From Patiria miniata (taxonomy: Eukaryota > Echinodermata > Asteroidea > Valvatida > Asterinidae), in contig NW_024037073.1 of the NCBI RefSeq assembly GCF_015706575.1, positions 25,216,622 to 25,280,621 on the forward strand: a stretch of 64,000 nt of DNA. The letters run 5' to 3'. Shown here piece by piece: positions 11,516-23,349 of this stretch. Every line of letters starts with the position of its first letter. The first letter of the stretch is position 1. The notes under the pieces were generated by a model that was not told where the DNA came from, searched no databases, and saw only the letters and a list, made by a program, of their open reading frames with translations. A program made the translations under genes and the position numbers.

Positions 11516-13535
11516 TTGGCCTACATGTAGGTTGGAAGTAACATGGCTTGACAGGATCATTTGCAAGTACTCAAAAATTTGCCTTTTGAAATAACCTGTT
11601 AAATAAAAGCACAAATTGTGTACATTCATGATCTTTAAAAGATACATGACACTTGAGCTGAAAAGTCAGCCATTTTATTTACATTTCTGTTATTGCAAAT
11701 GATGCTATTGGCCTTTCAAGATAGCTTTTGCTATTGGTTTTAATTTCTGTTGAAAAGCACTGATTATACAGTGCCAGTAATTATAGTATACAAATAATGA
11801 ATATTTGTGAGTGCAATGGTGAGAATAATTTCAATAGCTTACCACTGCACGAACGTGAAACATTCATTATTTGTAAAATATAAATTATCCTGATGCAAAT
11901 TCCATCAAAAGTCAAATACTGACAAAGTGTAATTTTTCTAATGATGAATGGAAAGAGAGCCCACATGTTTGCAATTGTAGTGGCTTGGTGTAAGAGTATG
12001 GTGTTGTAATTGTAACAGCCCTTGGGTATGTTGCAGTTAGAATGTTAAGTGGATTGCACCAGAATTCCTGGTGTCAGTTTTACAGGACAAAAAGTAATGA
12101 CAAAACTCTTCAATGAAAAGTATGCTAACATACAGTAGTCTGCTTTTACAAATATGTCTAAAAATAGGGAAATTGTTTAAACTGTATGTTGACCAGTATA
12201 GCTCAGCATGTCAATGCAATACTGTGTATTTACTCATGTAGGGCATTTATTGCTCAAGATGCATGGCACTCAAACACAAAGCTGAAGGTACCATGGAGCA
12301 CTTGGTCTTGGTAAAACACCACGCCCCACACAACAGGAGTCTTACAATATTGATCCAATTTTGTACCAGAGCCCATCTGCCCATTCACTGCTTGTACACG
12401 TTATACCGTGGTCAATGCAGGGTACATTGAAAATCAAAGTGGGATAGCAGTGGCACCCAAGTCATATTTAAGAGGATGACCTCCTTGGTGTGTGCAAGAT
12501 ACAATTATTACACATTATTGATGTGCAATGCCGTACATTTATTTATTTGTTGGCAAGATGGCTTTTGTGCCAAAAGTAAGCCACTACTTCCTGCATCTTG
12601 GTGCCAAGACATGATATAACTGTGCGTTTATTTCGGTGTAAAGTAAAAACTTTACCCTTGGTTAAAGCCAAATTTATCAGATTTATAAATAAATGCAAAT
12701 GTGAACATGTATGATCCGGCAAGGATTCTAAAGAGTAATTTAATAAGCAGTGAATGCAGCTGTGTCATTGCAATTGCTTCTTCAGGGAGTTTGGACCCTT
12801 CCCGTGCCGATCCCCAGGTCCAACTGACTCAGTCGCTAGTACCTGATAATAAAAAGGGTCTCGATCTCAGGGTGACAAGTTTACAGTGCAGTGGAAACGA
12901 TCATAGGTGAACTTTGCGCCATCCCTGATCAACACGAGGCATTGATGCACGGTGGAATATTTGTCTCTAAAGAAACACAGCAGAGCTGTTCACGTACAGT
13001 TTAAGTTAGCAGGGAAATGACAGTGACAGCTCATCAGATCCTGGTCGACTTTTACCCGTATTATGCAGCAGAACACCTGCAGTATTAGAAATCCAGGATA
13101 AGCCTTACTGGATGATATGCAAGAAACTTGGCATAAACACCTGCAGACTCAACTAGGCCTGAAGTGATTGCAAGTAGTACAAGCTGCCCCTTGCTGTACA
13201 TACACGCCTAGTGAGATGGTTGTTTTTCCCCGAGTTGTCACATCGGTAATCCTGCCTAACCTCCACTAACGGTGTAACAGATAAGCATCTAGTTGGCCGT
13301 TTAAAGATGTCTGTATCCTAGGATACATGTACTTCAAAGCCAGAGATGATGTACATCAGAGATTCTGCCATTGAAGTAGCTCAATAAAAACTGTACGTGG
13401 ACATGTTTTCTTGAGCTGTAGAGATGTTGCAGAGACTCTGCTTAAAAATGGAAACTTTGCAGCAGAACATGGAATACCTGCATGTCGATGATTTTGTTCT
13501 GATAATGTTTTCTGAGCTCGTTTGCATGGCAGTGA
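11516..13535. other. Spacer, no feature recognised
   Basis: No coding similarity or clear repeat identified. The stretch after 13000 already shares vocabulary (TTTGCAGCAG, CTTGGCATA) with the tandem block that follows, so it may be an older, more diverged unit of it. Confidence 0.4.
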
Positions 13536-13539
13536 CTGG

Positions 13540-14230
13540 TCTCATTATCCTCAAGTATTGCAGCGGGATATCTGATACAGCAGCTTTGTGTATGTCCTGG
13601 GTTAGTTTGAGCTGTGGGTCACCCTGCATAAATCCGCTGAACCTGAAACTTTGCAGCTGTGATAGTGATATTTTCTGATGAGCTCTTCAGCATTACAGAG
13701 ACTCAGCTAGATCGAGACCCTGAAGCAATGCAGTGGCACTTGGCATAAAGGCGAGATGCTTGTAATTAGCAGAGAGTTTAAAAGAGGAGGTGCCTGATCC
13801 TTGGAATAACCCAACATCAGGGTGACAGTGGGGTATCAGTATCTGGCTGTCGGTGAAGGCAGTGTTTTGGCTCATTATCCTCAAGTATTGCAGCGGGACA
13901 TCTGATACAGCAGCTTTGTGCATGTCCTAGGTTCATTTGAGCTGTGGGTCTGGGTCACTCTGCAGAAATCCGCCGAACCTGAAACTTTGCAGCAGGACTT
14001 GGCATAGATGATCAAGGATTCAGCTCTGATAATGATATTTTCTGATGAACTCTTCAGCAGTACAGAGACTCGGCTGGATCAAGACCCTTAAACAATGCAG
14101 TGGCACTTGGCATAAAAGCGAGATGCTTGTAATCAGCGTAGAGTTAAAAAGAGGAGGTGCCTGATCCTTGGAATAACCCAACATCAGGGTGACAGTGGGG
14201 TATCAGTATCTGGCTGTCGGTGAAGGCGTA
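13540..14230 (+). repeat. Tandem duplication with roughly 330-366 bp period
   Basis: Blocks such as CTCATTATCCTCAAGTATTG (13540 and 13871), the CTCTTCAGCA.TACAGAGACT block (about 13682 and 14048) and TGGAATAACCCAACATCAGG (13801 and 14167) recur in order, giving about two units with a 35-base internal length difference. A short relative of the last block is at 15644-15710. No open frame runs through the unit. Confidence 0.8.
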
Positions 14231-14558
14231 ATCCATACTGTCGTTTGAGACTGAAGTATCACATGATATGCATAATTCATCCGTTGTTTTATTAAAACAA
14301 AAATTTAGATTCTTGAAAGTGACAGTTTAATATTTGATCCAGCAACATTTAAATGTATTGCTGTTTTATTTTATGAAACAAAGCATTTAAAAGCTGTTAT
14401 AATTTTACTGATTGTATATTTTTGTGTTCACTTTTCATTGTGAGGAATTCTTTGTAATTAATACTTTATTACGCAGTACAGACTTTTGATGGAAATTGCG
14501 TCAGGTTGGTGTAATTTTAATGTAAGGTTTTCACAATGACATGATTTCTCAATTTTAA

Positions 14559-14899
14559 CCCTCCTGCTGTTTCAACAGTCACAGACAGTAAAAAAATAAA
14601 CCTCTTCCTCTGCCATGCTTTTTACCTAAGCTAGTCACCAACAGTCAGATTATATTTCAAGCAAGCTAGCATGTGACTAGTCAAATTCAGTCATCAGGCA
14701 ACAGCAGGCAGGAAGTAGGCAAAGCTGTCTTATCAATTATCTACAGTCAAAGCATAGCTGTATCAAGTTACATAAACAGTCACAGCCAGTCAATCCTGCT
14801 TTATGTGTGCTGGGAGCTCTAAACTGTTGAAAACAGTCACTTGTGAGAATTAGACTGAAAGGACAACTTTTAAACAGAATGTATGTTTGCATAGGAGGG
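14559..14899. mobile_element. TTAA-flanked MITE with CCCTCCT ends
   Basis: A 341-base element bounded by CCCTCCT and AGGAGGG and flanked on both sides by TTAA (14555-14558 and 14900-14903). TTAA target duplications with CCCT-type ends are typical of piggyBac-like elements. There is no transposase frame, so it is non-autonomous. The interior repeats CAGTCA/CAACAGTC words in both orientations. Confidence 0.75.
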
Positions 14900-15032
14900 T
14901 TAAATGTTGGGTTTTACCAGAGTTTGCCCTTCACTGATTACGGCAGTGGAGGGCAAAATCCAGTGAAATATATTATATGAAGGCGTTCAAACCAAATGCC
15001 TTGGTAAAACTAGTTTGATGCATGAAAAGTAC

Positions 15033-15187
15033 AGTGGCGTATAGTTAGCTGGATGGTGGTGGGGGGGGGGGGGAGGGAAGGCCCCTGGCAGTATTTGATG
15101 GTGACATAAAACAACAGTCTTTTTAAGGGCTTTTAAGATGGTTCAGACACCCCCCCCCCCCCCCCGCCACAAAAAGCTATGCTACTG
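15033..15187. mobile_element. Short MITE with CAGTGGCGTA-like ends and G/C runs
   Basis: Starts CAGTGGCGTATAG and ends with the complement of CAGTAGCATAGC. The interior carries a run of about 16 G and a run of about 16 C that could pair. Ends of the form CAGTGGCG with G-runs are common in animal hAT-type MITEs. No convincing target duplication is visible, so the assignment is tentative. Confidence 0.5.
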
Positions 15188-15643
15188 ATTGCATTCATAC
15201 ATGTACATTGTACACTGATTTGTGTTTGCTAATTAATTCATTAGTTTAATTCACTTGTGCCTTCCAACTTACATGTACCTGAGATTCATGTTTAACAACC
15301 GATCTCCCTTTTTTTTCCCCAAAATATTTTGGGCTAAATATTCCTTTCAGTTTTAGTGGCAAACGCAAGCAGAGGTGCTGGTTTGTCGTATAGCCCAGCC
15401 ATAAAGCCAAGGCCACTAAAATGTGTGGGCTACAAACCATCTAGGAAGCACACAGAAAGACATTAAGTCATTGTAATTTTTTTTGTATTTAAACTGCAAA
15501 CACTTTTGTTGGCTCATAAAATTGAAGATGAATTCATCATGCCAATGTGGTTTGTGTTGCCTGTGAATGTGCTTTCCATGAATATGATGCCATTTTCTAC
15601 AACATTTTTGGGTGGTATGTGGAAATAAGGAATAGGCGCCCAA

Positions 15644-15710
15644 TCCTCGGAATAACCCAACATCAGGGTGACACTGGGGGTATCTCCAGCTGTCGGTGAA
15701 GGCGTCGATG
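15644..15710 (+). repeat. Isolated copy of the CCAACATCAGGGTGACA block
   Basis: Shares GGAATAACCCAACATCAGG, GTGACA.TGGGG and CTGTCGGTGAAGGCG with the ends of both tandem units at 13797-13865 and 14163-14230. A dispersed repeat; function not recognised. Confidence 0.7.
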
Positions 15711-15933
15711 ACCCTACACTTCGGTTTAGGAGCCTCTTGTTGACTGTTTTTACTCTTCATTAAACTCATGCTTTTCATCTGTTGCTTATTAAAGCTATAC
15801 ATGTACCGGTACCTTATTTGAAGGCAAAGTAAAGCCATATTTTTTTCTGACCGTGTACCTCACTCATTACAGTAATGAGTTCAATGGCTTTTAAAGTTAA
15901 TGTTAGTTTTCCATAGTCTAGCATTTCAATAAT

Positions 15934-16032
15934 AATTCTTTAAGTAATGAAGGCTAATCCTTCTTATGGATGTACATGTAAACTTTACATGTACATCCAT
16001 AAGAAGGATTAGCCTTCATTACTTAAAGAATT
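15934..16032. repeat. 99-bp perfect palindrome
   Basis: The 49 bases 15934-15982 are the exact reverse complement of 15984-16032, with a single C at 15983 between them. The arms begin AATTCTTTAAGTAATGAAGG and meet at ATGTAAA/TTTACAT. There is no mismatch. It could extrude a cruciform or fold as a hairpin RNA. Flanking bases do not continue the symmetry. Confidence 0.97.
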
Positions 16033-16051
16033 AATTACCCAACCCTTTCAT

Positions 16052-16292
16052 AGGCACTGAAGTGTCCGAAACTGCCATGCCTAATCACTGTAGTGTCCAA
16101 AACTGCCATGCCTAACTGTAGTGTCCAAAACTGCAATGCCTATTCACTGTAGTGTCCAAAACTGCCATGCCTAATATTAGGCATGGCAGTTTTGGACACT
16201 ATAGTGATTAGGCATGGCAGTTTTGGACACTATATAATCACTGTAGTGTCCAAAACTGCAATGCCTAATCACTGTAGCGCCTGAAACAGCCT
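16052..16292. repeat. Mixed-orientation array of a 31-bp unit
   Basis: About eight copies of a unit with core GTGTCCAAAACTGCCATGCC: four forward, two inverted, two forward, the last diverged. The inverted pair meets the forward copies at CCTAATATTAGG, giving a long hairpin. Two further copies lie at 10935-11002. The unit could be the terminal repeat of a transposon family, but no internal region is seen. Confidence 0.85.
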
Positions 16293-18225
16293 GTGCACTC
16301 CATGGTTTTATTGATTAATTGTTTATTGATTACAAACTACACAATGCAGTACAAGTGCTGATGGAATTAACATTTATTTAAAATATGACCAGGAAGGAAT
16401 GCATAAAATACTGTCATTTTCTTTGATACAAAGTTAGTCAGCTGATGCTGTTTTCCTAGATGAACTTTTGTGTCAAGTCACTGTAAATATTAACATTAGG
16501 TATTTGCAATTTTGTCTTTTGGGCAATCCAAATTTCCTAAATATTTGAGCTAAATATATTTGAATATAAACAGGAGTTCATTTGTTCACTAAAAGCTGAC
16601 TAAGCTTGTGATTTTTTTCCTACCAAGCTCTTAGAAAGCACTGGTGTACCTGTACATGTACATATACCCACAATGACAAACTATCCAATCATAAATCAGG
16701 TCTTCATCATTCAATCCTTTGAATCACCTTTCGCATCCGTTGAATATTGTCCCTTGCAATATTTAAGGTCGTTCGCGTAATAGGTACTAACAGGTACTGA
16801 AATAGTCTTAAATATATTGAATATTCTGTTGTTCATAATGAACGATTCCATGGCAAACTCTTGGCCAAAGAAATCTTGTCCACTTGACCATTATGAAAGC
16901 TAATTACATTGAGCTATTAGCAGATACCCTTCAAGATATTCTTGGCTGGTTCATGTTCAGATTCCGAGGAAGTGCAGTTGAACCCTTTATGATATCTTTC
17001 ACGTTGCCTCTTGCATTTTCTTTGCTCTCCTTAACTTCAACAAAGCCTCTGATACAAAATCTGGACAGGGTAAGACTTGCTTTGATGATGTCTACAATCA
17101 TATATCTCTTGTTCTTTGAGCAGACAAGACTGCTTTTGCCAGTCTATTCTAATGATACATCCTTTCCTATGAACACAACACCAAATTAATATACGACATA
17201 TATCACCATATAGGGTACGGCTTGCCAAGGGGCAGTCAACCAGTTGGTGCTGGATTTTTAATTGTTTAATTACAAACAATAGACCTAATTATACAAATTC
17301 CATGTAATTGAATTTTTTAAACACTGTTACAAACTCCCGAAGAAACCCACTGGATTAAAAACCAGAGATAAAACTCAATGAGCAAAAACTCTGGAAAACC
17401 TTGTGGTTGCCAGCAAAACAAAACATTTCGCACGTTTACACAAAGCTATTTTTAAAGCTGATCCATCTCAGTTTGTCCTTAACTGAACTGAAGTCGCAAG
17501 CTAGAATGATCCCACCACACCTTCGCCTCGTACGTTCTACGTACGTTCTATGTTAAACGCACGTTCTTTCCTATGCAAATTTGACACACCCTTTCTACCC
17601 TTATGTAACTCCGCCTCCCAGAATTCATTCCTCAACCGATTAGACACATTTGCCTGCTATACAACTGTAACGCAGGCAAAGATAATTCTTATTCTGGAAT
17701 TAATCGTGACAGGGCCAACACATGTATCCCCACAGGAAACAAAAGGGGACGCTGCATCATTATGCCAACAATGCTGTGTTATTTTGATAAGTTTTCACCA
17801 ATTTTGTATTGTGTGCAGAATGCTTATTTTTGCTCTGCACTGCCAGTATTTTTGTTTTTGCAGAACCTGAAAATATAGGCCTAATCCTTTGAAATAATTA
17901 CTTTCTTGTATAGCAACATGAGAACTACGTGTGTAGCCCTCTTAAGCAGGGACACTATATTGTAGTTGCAGCCCATGAGGTCTTGGTGAAGTTTACAATG
18001 TATTTTGCTGACAAACACCAATGAGGAACAGGGTGATGATACCATGTCACGTAGATACCCTGAATAACTGGATAACTTGCAGATGGGGTGTAGTGAGCTT
18101 CTAATAATTGCCTGTCAATACAGCTAGGCATGATATGATGATTTTAGGTTGATCTGTTTTGACTCTGCATGAATGCCAGAGAGTAGCACATCAGTGGAGC
18201 TTGAAAAGATCAAGACGATCAGAAT
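16293..18225. other. Spacer, no gene recognised
   Basis: Contains one dispersed repeat: 17330-17540 (AAACTCTGGAAAACCTTGTGG, then GCTAGAATG) is similar to 20560-20770. No coding block was recognised in the remainder. Confidence 0.45.
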
Positions 18226-18229
18226 ACAA

Positions 18230-18620
18230 AAACCAAATATTGGACAAGTTCAGTTCTATGTACACATTATTATGTGATATAATTTGCAAGTCAACTTCTT
18301 CCACTTGCAGTATTTACAATTATTATTAAGTCATAAAAAGATCTGTTGTCAAACTTTATACACATGTACGTCAACTTATGCAGTGCTCCGAATCACTAGG
18401 AAGGTGGAAAACAATAAAGGTATATCGCAAAATAAACGCGGTATATTTCTAAGTTATGAACTCTTAATTCAAACAATTCAAAAAGAAGAATTGTGAAATG
18501 AAATAAATCACTGGTTTTAGTTTCTGATTATGCGCAACTTAAAGTAGAACGCAATAGGCTTGGTACTTTTCATCATTGCTTTTCCCACTAGTATGAAACA
18601 ACATTACTGTAACTATCAGT
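18230..18620 (+). repeat. Diverged relative of arm segment 2150-2560
   Basis: Aligns in order with the left arm through blocks such as CAGTTCTAT.TACACA, CAGTATTTACAAT and AAGTCATAAAAAG, with many substitutions and indels. It is far more diverged than the two arms are from each other, so it is an older copy of the same repeat and not part of the palindrome. Confidence 0.65.
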
Positions 18621-19734
18621 TTAAAAAATATCACAACAACTTCAAATCTCAATTCTCAACAAAAGTGGGGATAATGTACACCCCTGCTTAGCACCTTTGA
18701 AAATTGAAAGGGGTCGGATATAAAACCATTAATTAAAACCCTTAATATAATGAATAAAAACAGGGCCGAAACAGGTTCCAAAGCTTTAAAATGAAAATTC
18801 TAAATAACCCTTCAAAAGTTTTTTATTGATAAGGCATATCAATTTGTTTATGGCCGAAACCGCACTCCTATTTATCTTATTTGATTCAACTCGATTTTGC
18901 GCATTGCTCAATTTTAACAAAATGTAAGACAAATGCGCGCACGCGTGTGTGTGGAAGTGAATACTTTGTGCGCTATATCTTTGGACCTGATTATCGAATA
19001 GCACGCACGCACACACAAAATGCAATGCCCATGGCGTATGTGAGCGGGGTTATGATTGGCGATCATCTTCTTCAATCCTAAAAGTACAGGTCTTAACAAG
19101 GTCTAATCAGAATACATAGTTAGTTAGACCAGAACCTTCCCTAACAATGCTTTTTTTAAGAAGGCCATACGGTGGCGCTGTTTGTATTTACGGCGAGTTG
19201 AAATGGTGCAGGTTTTACTGAAAACTATGATTTACACATAATCGTGTTAAATTCTGCTAAAACAACAATATAAATCCTGAAAAGTACAGGCTTTCCTGTT
19301 AATATAAATTCAATATTTCTTATCAGTATGATGTAGAATATTATTGTCTGTCTTGTATTCTTTTAAGAAGTGAAAGCGTTGTTCCGTTTTTCAATGGTGT
19401 ACAAAAAGAGACATCGAGGCACAGTTTTTGATGGCAACTCCCATAGCGGAATATCAGGGACTGTGTGGGCGCTTGAAAAGGAGCGCTAACAAATTGATAT
19501 GAAATGACCAAGGAATTAATACCCTTTGAACTTATCCGCTCCGTTCACAAGTACCCCCTCACCGGCAAAGGAAGTACAGTTGGGGGTGCGCGGCCACTGC
19601 GTGTACATAGAACAAATCCCCTGGTGTACGCGTGTCACACACAAGGAACGGTGCGCGTCAACCAGCGAAATGTACCGCCCATGGGACGTCGTTGCTAGTC
19701 GTTGCTAGGTAAAAGGGCGCCCTCTTTTGGTAGC

Positions 19735-20110
19735 GCATGGAGCTCATATAGTCGACCAAATCTGGCGTTATTGTGAATACTTCTGCCTTTTGATCCTGCA
19801 GGTCTGGAAAGGATTAATATTAAACAAAAGGGATAACTTTGCCCAGACGAAGGTAAATAGCTTTAGAGACAATCTTGTAATCTACGTTGAGTAACCAAAT
19901 TAGTCTTTTTTTCTGAGGATTCAGCTGATCTCCAGCTTTTTCAAGCAAAGTTATCATACTTCTGTGTTTGAAAGTTGGCGAGATGTTATCGTCAAAAGAT
20001 CTATGATACACTTTCAGAAGATCTAGTCTGAGCATAAAAGATCCCAAAATTGAACGTAGAATTCTTTGGGCAAGTCATCATCTCCCGGCGTTTAATTAGT
20101 CTGCATACTT
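19735..20110 (-). pseudogene. LINE reverse transcriptase fragment (RT0-RT2)
   Basis: The minus strand gives LPKEFYVQFWDLL, a stop, then a 75-residue open frame with FDDNISP, LLNVDYKIVSKAIYLRLGKV and, after another break, KGRSI. These are the first conserved blocks of the L1/Tx1 type of reverse transcriptase (EFY, RPISLLN-DYKI, KGRSI). Catalytic blocks (FADD-type) are missing and both ends are truncated. A dead fragment. Confidence 0.75.
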
Positions 20111-20767
20111 CATAAGTGGGAGAATCATGGCAGTAGAGTTACTTATGTTTGCCCCTGAAACTAGGAATTATGTTTTCATAATTAAGAAAGAAAATAATTG
20201 TCTCGAAAGATGGGGGGGGGGGGGGGGGGGGGCTCGTGCCATATTTTCTATGGGGAGCGCTGATAAAATCCTACAATCAGGCACACTATACATGTTGTAG
20301 GCCTATTAACTAAAAGTGTACAAATGCACCCTTCTCATTTAGGGGGAGACCGTTCCCCTGTACATCAAATTCTTACACTTTGCTAGTGCTTTTTTTTTTT
20401 GTATGGAATTTGGGGGGGGGGGCTAGCCAAATTTTTGCCCCCCCCCCCCGGTAGAACCGCCACTGCTTTCATTTATGTTTGCTGTAAATTAAAATTTTAA
20501 TTAATACTGAATTTGTATAGATCTATGATTTCATTCTATTACTTGTCAAGTGCCCAGAGTGAAACACCAGAGGTAAAACTCTATGAGGTAAAAACTCTGG
20601 AAAACCTTGTGGCCGATCCCTTATACATTAACTTTAATACTTACATACTCCGAGTTTCTCCTCTTCTTTTAAATTAAAATATACGATGTATTGTGGTCAT
20701 TATGAAAATTACTGACCTAGCGACGTGGTGAACACAGGCTAGAATGGCCATACTACAGCCACACACG

Positions 20768-21448
20768 CCCTTAATTTACTCGATTACGTCCTCAATGACA
20801 TTCTATTCAAATTTAACCTATTCTTTATCATGATCACTCAAGGGAATGTACATGTACATCATTGGCATTTGCATTAATTTTCAGAAATGAACTACTTGAG
20901 GGGTTAGTATAATATATCTATATCAAATTATTGTTACACTGACATGTCTGAAGTTTTGTGTTGGAAATTGCTGGAAAAACTAAGAAAAACAAAAATGTTT
21001 GAGTATTCTGGTTCCCTGACTCCACTGAAGATTAAATGGATTAATTTATAGATGCCGGAAAATTGTACGATTAGGGAACCAGTCTAGCTGGCCTGCACCT
21101 ATTCAGAACATGCAACCAATAGCAAACAAATTTTGGACTGAAAAAAAAAAGGTACATTTGGAGCAGTAGTTGAAAAACAGTTAGGTTTTTCCAACGGTGG
21201 TCAGCCGACCACCGTTGGAAATGTATACAAAATTACCATTTTCTTGAAAGTGACTTCACACCAGGTGCCATAATTTTACAGGATGCTTTAGACTGTCATT
21301 TACCAACATCCTGTTGTGTATTTCGTAAAAACTTGGTAGTTTTGTTTTTCGATGTTTGCAAATGTTGTATTTTCCCTTAATTTACTCAATTACGTCCTCA
21401 ATGACATTCTATTCAAATTTAACCTATTCTTTATCATGATCACTCAAG
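20768..21448. repeat. 75-bp direct repeats flanking TTAA-family element
   Basis: 20768-20842 and 21374-21448 are 75-base direct copies (starting CCCTTAATTTACTC, ending CACTCAAG) that differ at about one base. The element at 20841-21376 lies between them and its last bases CCCTTAA overlap the second copy. This looks like a 606-base-period partial tandem duplication, not a normal short target duplication. Confidence 0.85.
20841..21376 (+). mobile_element. TTAA-family foldback element, copy A
   Basis: Homologous along its length, in opposite orientation, to the element at 40690-41204. It starts AGGGAATGTACATG and ends TTGTATTTTCCC followed by TTAA. A central hairpin at 21188-21221 has 15-bp arms (TTTCCAACGGTGGTC) and a 4-base loop. 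The left TTAA is lost. Non-autonomous. Confidence 0.75.
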
Positions 21449-21676
21449 CATCAAGCTTGTAAGTAACATACGAACACATTTTCATGCTACTTCGCTTCGC
21501 TCATACGCATGAAAAACAGTTAGGTTTTACAGAACGTTATAAAGGAAAAGGAGGACACAATTTGTTCATATTCAGAATTTTATTATTATACATGATGGGG
21601 GCTGGCCTGCACACAGGCATGCAGGCTGAAATAAGAAAGTATGCAAGGGGGAGAGATAATAGGGTCAATACATGTA

Positions 21677-22183
21677 CCTCAAAAAAGGCGACGATCAGCA
21701 GCATCTTAACCGACTGGGCCATGCTGGTAGTCTCGCTTTCTTCTTTTTCGGGCTTCAGTGTCCTTAAAAACTTCTTTCTCCGCTGTTATATGATTTTCTG
21801 TTGATCTGGAGACAAGTTGCCTGTTCCTTTTTTTTTGTCCATATACGAGACGGTCATCCACCCTGCCTTGCTCGAGTTGGCGATCTTAATCTTGTTCTTG
21901 TGTTCTGCCAGCAGCTGGCTTGGTCTGTATCGCCTTTAACGATAATTGCCGTCTTGATGTCGCCAAGGGCAATTTGAAGTTTCCCACAAAACTCAAATCG
22001 GGCCACGTTGCCTGGTTTTGTTAACTCTTTGGAGTCCAGTTTATTCTTGAGTTCCCGAATGGAGGTGGAGTCCTCTTTCGGTGCAGAGATAGCGTTAAAC
22101 TTCTTGTCAAAGTAATCTTTACATTTGTCGAACATAAACGCCGACGGATCAGGATTCGTGGAGTGGTCTGCCTCTGTCGACAT
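21677..22183 (-). pseudogene. Broken ORF1/gag-like accessory gene of a retroelement
   Basis: A minus-strand frame from an ATG at 22183 encodes 109 residues including FDKKFNAI and ARFEFCGKLQIAL. After the frame shifts near 21915, another frame continues with HKNKIKIANSSKAGWMTV and a basic stretch, interrupted by a TAA. The arrangement (coiled segment, F-F-C block, KIA-SSK-GW) resembles small proteins often found beside DIRS- or Penelope-type elements in invertebrates; this is recalled similarity and uncertain. A possible splice donor (GAG|GTACAT) follows. Confidence 0.45.
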
Positions 22184-22849
22184 TACGCAAACTAAGCCAA
22201 ACTATGTAAGTAAATACCGTAAGCAATGGAAGACGAATAAGGGTTGGATATACGGCGTGAGTGCCAGAACCTGAAGTGACTATTCTACACAATGAATAGC
22301 ATGCGTGACCTGTCTGGCAATCCGACTGGTCAATGGTGGACTTAACTTCGGCCGGCCGAGGATGTCTGTCTCACTGCGGAGTTTGTCACACCAGACGTTA
22401 CACCCAAAAACCCTGGTTTAAAATTAAGTACAAATTGTCACCAGTAATGCATCTCCTACACAAGATTATTACATGCATCGTCCATAGCAGCTCAATATCA
22501 TTTAACATACCATAAAATGCAAGGTACATTTTATACACAAAACCCAAACAACTAGTTATTGCCAAGGCACATTTACAATGTTTTACAACAGTTATACAAA
22601 TATCAATTTGCACTTTGAAATGTTACTTTGGAATCTGCAAAGCAATAATAGTACTTACAGGTTATGGCAAATAACCTGGTCTGTGTTTTATTGACGGTGA
22701 CGAGGAGACGAGGACGCCGCAGCCTACCAACTCTGTGGGACTCATTCCCAACAGTGCAAACAAATTGCACACTCGGCTTATTAAGAACGTACAACTCCCA
22801 ATGTGGGTACAAACTAACAAGCATCTAAATTGCTTTTCTATAACTGCAT

Positions 22850-23349
22850 NNNNNNNNNNNNNNNNNNNNNNNNNNNNNNNNNNNNNNNNNNNNNNNNNNN
22901 NNNNNNNNNNNNNNNNNNNNNNNNNNNNNNNNNNNNNNNNNNNNNNNNNNNNNNNNNNNNNNNNNNNNNNNNNNNNNNNNNNNNNNNNNNNNNNNNNNNN
23001 NNNNNNNNNNNNNNNNNNNNNNNNNNNNNNNNNNNNNNNNNNNNNNNNNNNNNNNNNNNNNNNNNNNNNNNNNNNNNNNNNNNNNNNNNNNNNNNNNNNN
23101 NNNNNNNNNNNNNNNNNNNNNNNNNNNNNNNNNNNNNNNNNNNNNNNNNNNNNNNNNNNNNNNNNNNNNNNNNNNNNNNNNNNNNNNNNNNNNNNNNNNN
23201 NNNNNNNNNNNNNNNNNNNNNNNNNNNNNNNNNNNNNNNNNNNNNNNNNNNNNNNNNNNNNNNNNNNNNNNNNNNNNNNNNNNNNNNNNNNNNNNNNNNN
23301 NNNNNNNNNNNNNNNNNNNNNNNNNNNNNNNNNNNNNNNNNNNNNNNNN
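22850..23349. other. 500-base assembly gap (N run)
   Basis: Exactly 500 N, the usual fixed placeholder for a scaffold join of unknown size. The first base after it (23350) already belongs to the right arm of the inverted repeat, so the gap conceals the inner boundary of the palindrome. Confidence 0.99.

Noticed and set aside
15416..15838. 140-codon open frame on the minus strand as a gene
   Set aside because: It lacks similarity to any family that I know, overlaps the dispersed CCAACATCAGG module, and has no splice or codon-use support.
20200..20460. Hairpin from G and C homopolymer runs
   Set aside because: Runs of this kind recur at 15060, 38500 and 43960 and belong to common MITE ends or sequencing-prone tracts; no specific structure beyond base runs.
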